Below, piece by piece: positions 44,610 to 53,358 of a DNA stretch of 64,000 nt. The notes beneath the pieces were generated by a model that searched no databases, was not told where the DNA came from, and was given only the letters and a program-made list of their open reading frames with translations. The DNA is taken from NCBI GenBank assembly GCA_903946925.1, contig CAJAXK010000103.1, positions 1-64,000 on the forward strand. Direction: 5' to 3'. A program made the translations under genes and the position numbers. Within the stretch, counting starts at the first letter, position 1, and the number at the start of each line of letters is the position of its first letter. Origin of the DNA: an uncultured Bacteroidales bacterium (GTDB lineage: Bacteria > Bacteroidota > Bacteroidia > Bacteroidales > UBA4417).

Positions 44610-45971
44610 CTACAACTCCCTTATTTTCAAACTTCTGAACGACACTTTATTGCCATGATCCTGCAAAAGGATACGACCTTTATCTGCTTCCCCGAAACCG
44701 GGCCAGACTTTGTATTTGCTTGCAGCTACCAGTTCACGAAATTCCTTGCTTCCCCTTTCGTATTCCAGAACTTTCATTCCGTTCAACCAGTGTTCCACAT
44801 GGTTGTTTTTCGATACGATACGTGCACTATTCCATTCTCCTATAGGGTTTACCCTTTTGTTTTTTGCAGTAATTAGATCATAAAGCGACGACATGGTTCG
44901 GTTCCCATCGCGGCCCAACTTGGCATCAGGGTGATTTTTATCATCTAAAATCTGGTATTCGGGTCCGATAGCTGAACCCTGGTTGTTTTCTTTTTCAGTA
45001 ACAAAATATTTAATCCCGCTGTTGGCACCTTCGGTAATTTTGAAATCGGCAACGAGTTCAAAATCCGAAAACTCTTCAATGCTTACTATATCGCCGCCAT
45101 TGGCCGATTCGGTACCACCGGATGGGAGAACGACGAGTTCACCATCCTTTACTTCCCAACCTTTTTCAGGGAAAATTTCCTTGTAAGCTCCTCTCCAACC
45201 CTTTGTCGATTTACCATCGAACAGCAGTTTCCAGCCGTTTTTCTTTTCATAATCCGAAAGAGTATTAGGGATAAAATTAAGCTGCGCAATCTCTTTTGTC
45301 ACCTCTTTCCGGTTTTTAGCCAGGTCCTTCGTCAGTATCCGGATATTTTTCCATTTCACCTGGGTTCCAAGGGTCCAGGGTTTTTCACTGGCTTTGATAC
45401 TGTGAACCTGCAGTGCAATAAAACCTGATCCAACCGCATCATCAATAATATCGGCTGTAGGAATATCGTTAACCCAGGTTTTAATGCTATTTCCAATGGC
45501 TTCGATGCGGTATTTATTCCATTGCCCGTTTTTAAACGCAGGTTTTGCTTCGGTGTTCGACTCCAGCGTATAAAGCCAGCCGCGGGCTTGTTCGTCGTAT
45601 ATACCGCCGCTCCAGCCACGCTTCGACGGGTCGATTTCAACCTGGTAGCCGTGAACAACCCCGTTTCGATATTCAGGTATGCTAAGGCTACGGATTTGTA
45701 TGCCGGAATTCATTGACGTATCGACAAACAATTCCAGTTCGAGAATAAAATCGCCGTATTCTTTAACTGTACAAAGGAATGAATTTGGCGAATCCGGGAC
45801 AGTTTCGCCCACAATTACGCCGTCAACAACCGTGTACTTTGCATTTCCACCCTTTTGTACCCAGCCATCAAGGTTTTTATTATTAAATAAATTTTCCCAT
45901 TCATGGCTATTTTGCGCCAAAACGGGAAAGAAAGATAGCATGATCATGTAAATAAGCAGGTTTTTTTTCAT
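44610..45971 (-). CDS. Tandem DUF1080 (3-keto-glycoside hydrolase/hydratase-like) exported protein
   Basis: The 453-residue protein has a signal peptide (1-19) and two DUF1080 jelly-roll domains, about 22-215 and 240-453. Each opens with the family signature: HEWENLFNNKNLDGWVQKGG and WKLLFDGKSTKGWRGAY. Each carries the core strand pattern, DFILELELFVDTSMNSGIQIRS and DFELVADFKITEGANSGIKYFV. DUF1080 proteins in Bacteroides act on 3-keto-glycosides or their elimination products, cleaving glycosidic bonds without a classical hydrolase. It lies between an oxidoreductase and an isomerase-fold gene (89 bp), the usual cassette. Its duplication within one chain may allow two steps or better binding. 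Confidence 0.8.
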   Translation of the reverse strand: MKKNLLIYMIMLSFFPVLAQNSHEWENLFNNKNLDGWVQKGGNAKYTVVDGVIVGETVPDSPNSFLCTVKEYGDFILELELFVDTSMNSGIQIRSLSIPEYRNGVVHGYQVEIDPSKRGWSGGIYDEQARGWLYTLESNTEAKPAFKNGQWNKYRIEAIGNSIKTWVNDIPTADIIDDAVGSGFIALQVHSIKASEKPWTLGTQVKWKNIRILTKDLAKNRKEVTKEIAQLNFIPNTLSDYEKKNGWKLLFDGKSTKGWRGAYKEIFPEKGWEVKDGELVVLPSGGTESANGGDIVSIEEFSDFELVADFKITEGANSGIKYFVTEKENNQGSAIGPEYQILDDKNHPDAKLGRDGNRTMSSLYDLITAKNKRVNPIGEWNSARIVSKNNHVEHWLNGMKVLEYERGSKEFRELVAASKYKVWPGFGEADKGRILLQDHGNKVSFRSLKIREL

Positions 45972-46060
45972 GGTAAGGTTTTTACTTGTGGTTCATTACT
46001 TTATCAGCGAAACAGGACCCCATATTCCAATTGGAAATGCATCCGTTTCCTCTTAGAATG

Positions 46061-47005
46061 CTATTTAAATTCGGCGTCGTGTGCAATGCGTAATTCATTC
46101 ATCATTTGGGGAACTAGGACGAATGGATCGTAGGTTTTTTGTCTGCCGGCGAGTTTCAGGGTTTCAACAGGTAAATAGCCGCGGTAGCCACTTTTACTGA
46201 TGATTTTCATAAGACGTGGGAAATCAGTTCTCACTTCACTTTTGTTGCCAAAAACACTTTCTTTTACCTGCCAATTTACCGTATAAGGAATTACAGCCTC
46301 AATATCGGCATACGGATCCTCCACTTTAAAGTTCCCTGTATCCAGAATAATTCCCGCCCATTCAGAATTTACAGCTTTTACGATTTTTATGCACTGACCG
46401 GCAGTTTGAAGCATGTCGCCATGGTTTTGAATGCCGATTATCACCCCGTATTTTTCGCCATATACAGCGCATTCTTTAAAACAATCGACCATCCATCCGG
46501 CAACGGTATCCCATTTGTTCTCGTACCCCGGCGGGATTGCACCAGCAAACAGGCGTATTACCGGAGCGCCCAGTTTGGCTGCTACCACTATCCATTTTTT
46601 AGCCAGTTCAACATCTGCAGCACGAACCTTCGGATCGGGTGAAGCGAAATTATTGCGGATACCAGTGCCGCTTATATCAATCCCCAACCTGAAAGCTTTT
46701 TGTTTAAACCTGAATATATACTCATCTGATGGCACTTCGGGATAGCCCGGGAAATAATATCCGGTAGCATCGAGAGCTTCGATGTTTTGAGAAGCGCACC
46801 AATCCAGAAGATCCAGCAAGCTAAATGCAGGATATTTATCTGTATTATCCTTTCCGGTCAATACATCGTTGAACGAATATGCATTGAGTGAAAATTTTAC
46901 ATGAGCACCGGGTTTTCCGGTTTTTTCATCCTGTGCATAAAGTGGGTTCATTAACACTCCGCCAAGCAGGATAACAAGCAGTGTATGCAGTTGTAATACC
47001 TTCAT
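46061..47005 (-). CDS. Exported xylose-isomerase-like TIM-barrel (sugar isomerase/epimerase family)
   Basis: The 314-residue protein has a signal peptide (1-25) and an AP_endonuc_2/XylI-type barrel. The visible metal-site segments are FAGAIPPG, IGIQNHGDM, GIILDTGNF (Asp) and YLPVETL (Glu). The enzyme is presumably periplasmic and needs Mn or Mg. In 3-keto-glycoside cassettes this family performs the enolisation or elimination step that releases the aglycone, and that is my preferred reading next to the oxidoreductase and DUF1080 genes. An isomerase acting on a free sugar is an alternative. A 330-bp gap separates it from the MFS transporter upstream. Confidence 0.75.
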   Translation of the reverse strand: MKVLQLHTLLVILLGGVLMNPLYAQDEKTGKPGAHVKFSLNAYSFNDVLTGKDNTDKYPAFSLLDLLDWCASQNIEALDATGYYFPGYPEVPSDEYIFRFKQKAFRLGIDISGTGIRNNFASPDPKVRAADVELAKKWIVVAAKLGAPVIRLFAGAIPPGYENKWDTVAGWMVDCFKECAVYGEKYGVIIGIQNHGDMLQTAGQCIKIVKAVNSEWAGIILDTGNFKVEDPYADIEAVIPYTVNWQVKESVFGNKSEVRTDFPRLMKIISKSGYRGYLPVETLKLAGRQKTYDPFVLVPQMMNELRIAHDAEFK

Positions 47006-47335
47006 AGTTTTTTTCGAGGATAGCGTTTAAATTCAGTTAAATGTTATGATTTCATTTTACCTTAAGGTCAGATAGTGGGATGGAAGCTTTTATTCCTGTT
47101 CCAGAGAATAAACCAGCCCAGTAATGGCAACGGTTGTTGCTTCAACGTTTCTCCGAATCCTAGCCAGTTGCAGCGAAAAGCAGTTTTCATAGTAGGTTAA
47201 ACATTTAATTTGTTGGATGTATTAAAATCTGTTTCCAAATCCAGCCAGAGTGAGGAACCGGAACCAGGAATTAGATACCCCTCAGCCTGCCACGTGAATA
47301 TATGCAGGGCAAGCTTTAGGGTATTACTCCAATTA
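47006..47335. other. Intergenic region between the transporter and the isomerase-fold gene
   Basis: This 330-bp stretch has no recognisable promoter or repeat. A 40-codon minus-strand frame (47068-47190, ATG to TGA) exists but has no support and was not called. Confidence 0.5.
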
Positions 47336-48652
47336 TCAAATTGATTTATTCATCGGTTTAAGGTCATCATCCAGCGGAATCATTTTTGGCATCAGAAGTT
47401 GCACTATTCCCAAAACAATCAGGTAAAGGGTTCCTGCAATAAGGAATGCATAAAAATAGCCTTCTTTGCCCTGTGCATCAAGTATGGATCCCAAACTGAA
47501 GTCTGCAAGAATTCCAGCTACTGCTCCGATCATTCCCCCGATTCCTACCACTGAGGCAGTGGCTTTCTTTGGGAAAATATCGCTCACGAAAGTAAATACG
47601 TTTGCTGACCAGGCCTGGTGTCCGGCAGCTGCAATACCAATCAGGACAATAGCAATCCATTGGTTATCCGTTTTTGTGGCAAATGAAACCGGAAGAATAA
47701 TAACACCGCAAATCAGCATAGTTATTTTACGTGAGAAATTGATACTCCTGCCACTTTTTATCAATGCTGATGACAGATATCCTCCAAAGATGCTTCCAAA
47801 ATCGGCAAGTACATAAATTATAATCAGCGGTAATGCTAATGTTTTAATATTTATACCAAACTGATCAAACAGGAATTTCCCACCCCAGAATAAATAGAAC
47901 CACCAAACAGCGTCAAGAATCTTTGTAAGGCTGAATACCCATGTTTGTTTCAGCGGCAATACTTTAATCCAGGGGATTTTTTCTTTTGTTTCAACTTCTG
48001 AATCACTTAGAATATATTCAAGTTCAGTTTTGGATAATTTTTGATTTTCCTCAGGTCGCTTGTAAATTTTCAACCACATATACAACCATAATCCCGATAA
48101 AACTCCAGTGATAAGGAATGGATATCTCCACCCATCGCCATTCTCAGCAACTACGAGCATTACCACTATTGGTGCAAGAATTGCCCCTACACTGGTTGCA
48201 GCATTAAAAATTCCTGTTGCAAAAGCACGCTCTTTTTTGGGGAACCATTCTGCGACAGTTTTGATGCTTGCCGGAAAGTTACCCGATTCGCCAAACCCGA
48301 GTCCGAACCTTGCAAGTATAAATCCAGGTAACGCAAAACCTTTGGAAATGGTAGCGTGCAACATTCCAAAAATACTCCATATTAAAATGGAAAGGGAAAA
48401 TCCTTTTTTGGTGCCAAGCCTGTCGATAAGGCTACCCATAATCAGGAGCCCGATAGCATATGCTGCTTTGAAGGACATGTTAACCAAAGCATAGTCTTTG
48501 TTGGTCCATTCAAATAATTCCATCAGTTTTGGAGCCATAACCCCTAGTAAACTCCGATCGAAATAGTTAATGGTTAATGCGAAGAAAAGCATTGCTAATA
48601 TCCGCCAGCGGTAGTTACCGGATTTTGCTGTGGGTTGCAGGGGTTTATTCAT
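47336..48652 (-). CDS. MFS hexuronate transporter (ACS family, ExuT-like)
   Basis: The 438-residue inner-membrane protein has 12 predicted helices. RWRILAMLFFALTINYFDRSLLG opens helix 1, GSLIDRLGTKKG is the MFS loop 2-3 signature, and GFGESGNFPASIKTVAEWFPKKERA is the highly characteristic anion:cation-symporter hexuronate block. It probably takes up glucuronate, or galacturonate, by proton symport. It lies downstream of uxaC (249 bp, with word repeats between), so uptake and isomerisation genes are adjacent. In a SusCD-type system it would carry the monosaccharide released in the periplasm to the cytoplasmic pathway encoded upstream. Confidence 0.9.
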   Translation of the reverse strand: MNKPLQPTAKSGNYRWRILAMLFFALTINYFDRSLLGVMAPKLMELFEWTNKDYALVNMSFKAAYAIGLLIMGSLIDRLGTKKGFSLSILIWSIFGMLHATISKGFALPGFILARFGLGFGESGNFPASIKTVAEWFPKKERAFATGIFNAATSVGAILAPIVVMLVVAENGDGWRYPFLITGVLSGLWLYMWLKIYKRPEENQKLSKTELEYILSDSEVETKEKIPWIKVLPLKQTWVFSLTKILDAVWWFYLFWGGKFLFDQFGINIKTLALPLIIIYVLADFGSIFGGYLSSALIKSGRSINFSRKITMLICGVIILPVSFATKTDNQWIAIVLIGIAAAGHQAWSANVFTFVSDIFPKKATASVVGIGGMIGAVAGILADFSLGSILDAQGKEGYFYAFLIAGTLYLIVLGIVQLLMPKMIPLDDDLKPMNKSI

Positions 48653-48742
48653 TTTGGTCAGGGATTTGGGTTATAAGGGTTTCTTTTCTATGGTTCAAAT
48701 GTTCAATGCTGCGCGTTCAAGGTTCAATGGCTCGTGTGATCC

Positions 48743-48917
48743 CTTGTTCAAATATTCGTTTGTTCGCTTGTTCAATTGTTCGTTTGTTCAATTGTTCAAT
48801 TGTTCGATTGTTTGTTTGTTTGATCAATTATTCGTCTGTCCAACTATCAATAATATCATTCCCAAATCCTCACATCCCCAAATCTCCACATTTTCAAATT
48901 TTCAAATTTCCACATTC
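48743..48917. repeat. Intergenic short tandem word repeats (GTTCAATT and CAAATTTC types)
   Basis: 48743-48840 is built from TTGTTCAATTGTTCG-like units repeated about every 7-8 bp. 48860-48917 is a second array of CCAAATCT/CACATTTTCAAATTT-like units that runs into the 3' end of uxaC. Neither has coding support. Similar 'word' repeats occupy several gaps of this operon. Confidence 0.6.
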
Positions 48918-50317
48918 CAAAATGGAAAATAATTCCTTGCATTGTGATAACATATATTAGAAACCATTTTTCCGACCATTTCCATATCATCAGGAATTTC
49001 ACCTTTTGCCATTTCATTGCCTAAGATATTGCACAGGTTTCGACGAAAGTACTCGTGGCGCGGGAACGAAAGGAAGCTCCTCGAATCAGTCAACATGCCA
49101 ACAAACCTGCTAAGTAAGCCTAATGATGACAAAACATCAATATGTCGTTCAATGCCTGATTTCTGATCGAGAAACCACCAGGCGGCTCCCCATTGGATTT
49201 TTCCGGGAGTTGATCCATCCTGGAAATTGCCTATCATAGTGGCATATACTTCATTATCAGCGGGATTAAGGTTATACAGGATGGTCTTTGCCAGTTTATT
49301 ATCCTTGTTCAGGCTATCGAGAAAAGATGCCATGCTTTGTGCTACAGGTAAATCACCGATGGAATCGAAACCTGTATCCGGCCCAATTTTATTTAACATG
49401 GAAGTATTATTGTTCCTCAAAGGCCCGACATGGAATTGCTGAACCCAGCCTGCTTCCTGATCCATTACCGAGAAATAGTAGAGCATGGCCGATTTGAATT
49501 TTCGAATCTGGTCTGCATTCGGGTCTTTTCCTCCCTGAACTTTATCAAATATCATCCTGATTTCACTATCATTGAACTTTTCGGCATAAAAAGTATCCAG
49601 CCCATGGTCGGATAAACGGCAACCATTTTTATGAAAATATTCATGTCTGAGGCGAAGGGCAGAAATCAGATCGCTGAACTGGGAAATGCTAACTCCCGAA
49701 GATGCTTCTAATTTTGCAATATATTCATTGTACATCTCAGCATTTTCGATAGACATAGCCTTATCGGGACGCCATGCAGGAATTACTTTGATTTCGAAGC
49801 CATCATTTCTGATTTTTTGGTGGTGTTCAAGTGAGTCAACAGGATCATCGGTTGTACAAACCAGTTCTACATTCATTTTGCGAAGCAGGTTCCTGACTGA
49901 GAATTCCTTTGTGCGAAGTTTGGCGGATACTTCTAAGTAAATTTCCTCTGCAGTTTCAGCATTTAACAATTTAGTGATTCCGAAATAGCGCTGTAACTCA
50001 AGATGTGTCCAGTGAAAAAGTGGGTTGCGCAAAGTGTTGGGGACAGTTTCGGCCCACTTCAAAAATTTATCGTAATCCGACGCATTACCACTACAAAACT
50101 CTTCGCCAATTCCATTGGTCCGCATGGCCCGCCATTTATAATGATCACCATACAGCCATGCCTGAGTTATATTTTCGAATTGTGCATCCTCTGCAATGTC
50201 TTTCGGATTTAGATGGCAATGGTAATCAATAATGGGTAGATTTTTTGCGAATTTATTATACAATTCGGTAGCCTGATTGTTGTAAAGCAGAAAATCCTTG
50301 TCCATAAATGCTTTCAT
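48902..50317 (-). CDS. uxaC: Glucuronate isomerase (uronate isomerase)
   Basis: The 471-residue length is typical of UxaC. The N-terminal metal motif is DYHCHLNPKDIAED (His33-x-His35). YGDHYKWRAMRTNGIGEEFCSG and TTDDPVDSLEHHQKI are family blocks, and LTDSRSFLSFPRHEYFRRNLC ends the barrel. It isomerises D-glucuronate to D-fructuronate (or galacturonate to tagaturonate) in the cytoplasm. It follows gnd by 102 bp and precedes the hexuronate transporter. A second ATG four codons in (M5) is an alternative start. The last codons overlap the repeat array, but the frame is intact. Confidence 0.95.
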   Translation of the reverse strand: MKAFMDKDFLLYNNQATELYNKFAKNLPIIDYHCHLNPKDIAEDAQFENITQAWLYGDHYKWRAMRTNGIGEEFCSGNASDYDKFLKWAETVPNTLRNPLFHWTHLELQRYFGITKLLNAETAEEIYLEVSAKLRTKEFSVRNLLRKMNVELVCTTDDPVDSLEHHQKIRNDGFEIKVIPAWRPDKAMSIENAEMYNEYIAKLEASSGVSISQFSDLISALRLRHEYFHKNGCRLSDHGLDTFYAEKFNDSEIRMIFDKVQGGKDPNADQIRKFKSAMLYYFSVMDQEAGWVQQFHVGPLRNNNTSMLNKIGPDTGFDSIGDLPVAQSMASFLDSLNKDNKLAKTILYNLNPADNEVYATMIGNFQDGSTPGKIQWGAAWWFLDQKSGIERHIDVLSSLGLLSRFVGMLTDSRSFLSFPRHEYFRRNLCNILGNEMAKGEIPDDMEMVGKMVSNICYHNARNYFPFWNVEI

Positions 50318-50419
50318 GTTTTTTTGATTAGGTTTTGTTTAAAGTGTGCTGAAAGACGAGTCTGGTACGGATTGAATTTCGGAACCGATGAACCAACTGG
50401 TATTCAGATTTTGGAATAG

Positions 50420-51874
50420 TTACACATTATACGTTGACGACGAAGTATCGCCTCCACGCCCGGTCCAGTTGGTGTGAAAGAATTTGCCACGGGGTTGATC
50501 GAACCGTTCGTAGGTGTGGGCACCAAAATAGTCGCGTTGCGCCTGTAACAGGTTTGCAGGGAGGTATTCGGCTCGGTAACCGTCGAAGTAATTCAGGGCA
50601 GTTGATAATGTCGGGATTGGAATCCCATTGAGCTGGGCGGTAGCTACAACCTGTCGCCATCCGTTTTGCGACTTTTCGATTGTTTCAGTGAAGAAAGGAT
50701 CAAGCAAGAGGTTTGCCAACTCAGGGTTACGGTCGAATGCATCTTTTATTTTATTCAGGAATACAGAGCGGATAATGCAGCCACCGCGCCAAAGTAAAGC
50801 GATTCCACCATAATTCAGATCCCATTTATACTCTTCGGCGGCAGCACGCATCAGACTGTAGCCTTGAGCATAGGATATTATTTTAGATGCATACACTGCC
50901 TGTTTCAGATTTCCTATAAACTGAGTTTTGTCGCCGGTAAATAATGGTTTCGGACCAGATAGAATTTTCGAAGCAGCAACACGTTCGTCTTTGATAGCCG
51001 ATAAACAACGTGAAAATACAGATTCGCCAATAAGAGTGAGCGGAATACCCAGATCAAGCGCTGTGACGGCAGTCCATTTTCCGGTCCCTTTCTGGCCAGC
51101 GGTATCCACAATTTTATCGATAAGCGGTAAGCCATCAGCATCTTTAACTGCCAGTATGTCGCGGGTTATTTCAATCAGGTAGCTGTCTAATTCTCCTTCA
51201 TTCCATTCCTTAAAGACTTTGTGCATTTCATCGGCTGACATTCCGAGAAGATCCCGCATGATTTGATACGCCTCGCAAATAAGCTGCATATCACCGTATT
51301 CAATGCCATTATGAACCATTTTTACAAAGTGACCGGCACCATTTTCGCCAACCCAGTCGCAACAAGGTGTGCCATTATCAACTTTGGCTGAAATAGCCTG
51401 AAAAATTGGTTTTACAAATGGCCATGCAGCCTTTGAACCTCCCGGCATAATCGAAGGACCCAACAAAGCTCCTTCTTCACCACCTGAAACACCGGTTCCA
51501 ATATACAGAAGCCCTTTACTTTCAACATATTTTGTACGGCGATCGGTATCGGTAAATAGAGTATTGCCTCCATCGATAATGATATCTCCTGTTTCCAGAT
51601 ATGGCAAAAGCAAATCAATAAAATCATCTACCGCTTTACCCGCTTTAACCATTAGCATTACTTTTCTTGGGCGCTCCAGTTTTTTGACCAATTCCTCAAT
51701 GGAGTGAGTCCCAATTATATTTTTCCCTTTGCCACGTCCATTTACAAAGTTATCTACCTTGTCGGTCGAGCGGTTGAAAACGGTCACTGTAAAGCCTTTG
51801 CTTTCCATATTCAAAACCAGGTTCTCTCCCATTACAGCGAGTCCAACCAATCCAATGTCTGCTAATTTTTCCAT
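50420..51874 (-). CDS. gnd: 6-phosphogluconate dehydrogenase, decarboxylating
   Basis: The 484-residue protein has the NADP Rossmann motif GLVGLAVMGENLVLNM (8-23), the Lys/Asn catalytic segment GHFVKMVHNGIEYGDMQL, and the C-terminal tail ERFDQPRGKFFHTNW typical of the homodimeric enzyme. It converts 6-phosphogluconate to ribulose 5-phosphate, CO2 and NADPH. Its placement inside a hexuronate operon is unusual. With the LarA-like gene directly upstream and a PfkB kinase further up, it suggests that the uronate carbon leaves through gluconate and the oxidative pentose phosphate branch. A 162-bp gap with a 41-bp repeat separates it from the LarA-like gene. Confidence 0.95.
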   Translation of the reverse strand: MEKLADIGLVGLAVMGENLVLNMESKGFTVTVFNRSTDKVDNFVNGRGKGKNIIGTHSIEELVKKLERPRKVMLMVKAGKAVDDFIDLLLPYLETGDIIIDGGNTLFTDTDRRTKYVESKGLLYIGTGVSGGEEGALLGPSIMPGGSKAAWPFVKPIFQAISAKVDNGTPCCDWVGENGAGHFVKMVHNGIEYGDMQLICEAYQIMRDLLGMSADEMHKVFKEWNEGELDSYLIEITRDILAVKDADGLPLIDKIVDTAGQKGTGKWTAVTALDLGIPLTLIGESVFSRCLSAIKDERVAASKILSGPKPLFTGDKTQFIGNLKQAVYASKIISYAQGYSLMRAAAEEYKWDLNYGGIALLWRGGCIIRSVFLNKIKDAFDRNPELANLLLDPFFTETIEKSQNGWRQVVATAQLNGIPIPTLSTALNYFDGYRAEYLPANLLQAQRDYFGAHTYERFDQPRGKFFHTNWTGRGGDTSSSTYNV

Positions 51875-51928
51875 ATTAATTTGTGGTTTTATTAATTTTT
51901 ACAACATTTTTTTTCTTAGAAGCCAGTT

Positions 51929-52035
51929 TCAGACACCCGTTGGGCGTTAAGCCCAACTGTAAATCCGTGTCAGACACCCGTTGGGTGTTAAGCCCAGCTG
52001 GAAATCCGTGTCAGACACCCGTTGGGTGTGCAGAC
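51929..52035. repeat. REP-like 41-bp tandem repeat with nested hairpins
   Basis: Two full 41-bp units (51929-51969, 51970-52010) and a partial third (52011-52035) each start TCAGACACCCGTTGGG. Each full unit holds a hairpin of GTTGGGC-type paired with GCCCAAC-type arms and a smaller ACACCC/GGGTGT palindrome in copies 2-3. It sits between gnd and the LarA-like gene, 2 bp from the latter's stop, so it would be transcribed and could modulate mRNA stability or termination. Confidence 0.75.
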
Positions 52036-52036
52036 A

Positions 52037-53302
52037 CTAAAAGCGGTTTTTCCATGCCCATAATCCAAGAGCCGGATTGGAGATAAAAAATATTTTTTCT
52101 CCATCAACCATGTTAAATCCGTCCTTGAGCTTTTCAGGATTATATTTTTTCATCATTTCATCCAGATCGCCATAGCTGAAATTTACGCTTTCAATTTCTT
52201 CACGGGTAAGCTTTCCAGGACAATAGGTAACTTTGAACCTGTTTTCGTGTGAGCCATGGATAAGATGGGCGGCTGCACTCAGGTTTTCACGCAATTCAAG
52301 GTTGTTCTTAACCAAAGCCAGTATTTCGGGGGTTGTTAAATAGCCGTACTTTCGGATTAACCGGTCAATTTCCTTGTCTTCTCCAAATTCCTTCAATCCG
52401 GGAGCGAGAACAATCAGTTCCCCGTTATTGGCTAGAGCCATGCGCGTTCGATAAATACTTTTGTTTCCTAACCAGGTACTTTTAAACTCAGAAGGATCGA
52501 GGTAAACAACAACTTTCTCAAGCGGTTCATCAAGCAATTCGAAGTTCACCTTCAGCGATAATTCAGCGGCTCTATTAAAGCATTCACTGTCATTGCCAAT
52601 AAAAAGTCCCTTAACAGCCATTTTGCCATTTTCGTTGCGACCAACTACGGTGTGCGCATAAACTATGGGCAGGTGTGTTGCAAATTGTTCGGAAGCGTAA
52701 TTGAGGACTTTCCGTACCGGGTTATCTGCCCGTCCCATAATCCGTTCCATGCCGTAAGCTGCTCCAAGGAAATGGCTTTTATTTATTCCTTCTTTACCAC
52801 CTGTACCGACAAATATGTTCTTATTATAATTGGCCATGCCAATCACTTCGTGAGGTACTACCTGACCGATAGATAAGATCAGATCGAAATTTCCCTCCAC
52901 AAGTAGTTTGTTCACCTGTGCGGGCCATGAAAAATCCACCTGATTTTCTGAAACTTGCTGAACAAATTCAGCCGGAACTTCACCAAGAGTAACAATATCT
53001 GTCCTCCAGTTATGGACACGGAAAAGGGAATGGGGAATTTTACCAAACATTGTTGTGAGCTCCGTTTCCGACATGGCAACATGTGTACCCAGTGCGGGCA
53101 GAATATCAGTGACAGCATCGCCATAATATTCCCAAACCATTTCGGCCAGGATGCCAGCCTGTGAATGGAACCGTGTGAAATCGGGTGGCACTATCAGCAC
53201 TTTCCGCTTCGGGCCTAACTTATCCAAGGCTTCATAAAGCCCTATTCTAAGTTCTTCGTTACTCATTTCGGTAGCAACAGAACCCTGGTCGTAATAGATC
53301 AT
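52037..53302 (-). CDS. LarA-family (nickel-pincer) hydroxyacid racemase/epimerase, candidate mannonate/gluconate 2-epimerase
   Basis: The 421-residue protein has the LarA-type N-terminal fold: VPPDFTRFHS (compare the D-x-TR motif), LPALGTHVAMSETEL (GTH, His74), and VVPHEVIGMA (Pro150-His151) followed by GTGGKEGINKSHF (Lys170 and His177 as candidate cofactor and nickel ligands). The exact LarA spacing and the usual PG after the Lys are not conserved, so cofactor use should be checked. The superfamily includes lactate and malate racemases and a D-gluconate 2-epimerase. Between a PfkB kinase, an SDR and gnd/uxaC, interconversion of D-mannonate and D-gluconate is the role I favour. No larB, larC or larE is in the window. 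Confidence 0.7.
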   Translation of the reverse strand: MIYYDQGSVATEMSNEELRIGLYEALDKLGPKRKVLIVPPDFTRFHSQAGILAEMVWEYYGDAVTDILPALGTHVAMSETELTTMFGKIPHSLFRVHNWRTDIVTLGEVPAEFVQQVSENQVDFSWPAQVNKLLVEGNFDLILSIGQVVPHEVIGMANYNKNIFVGTGGKEGINKSHFLGAAYGMERIMGRADNPVRKVLNYASEQFATHLPIVYAHTVVGRNENGKMAVKGLFIGNDSECFNRAAELSLKVNFELLDEPLEKVVVYLDPSEFKSTWLGNKSIYRTRMALANNGELIVLAPGLKEFGEDKEIDRLIRKYGYLTTPEILALVKNNLELRENLSAAAHLIHGSHENRFKVTYCPGKLTREEIESVNFSYGDLDEMMKKYNPEKLKDGFNMVDGEKIFFISNPALGLWAWKNRF

Positions 53303-53358
53303 ATTTTAATGATTTTCAGCATTTATTGTCCAAATTTTTTTATCAGATAAATCTGGTA

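Noticed and set aside
47068-47190. 40-codon minus-strand frame in the gap before the isomerase-fold gene
   Set aside because: It has a start and stop but no ribosome site, no signal or family feature, and is too short to support.
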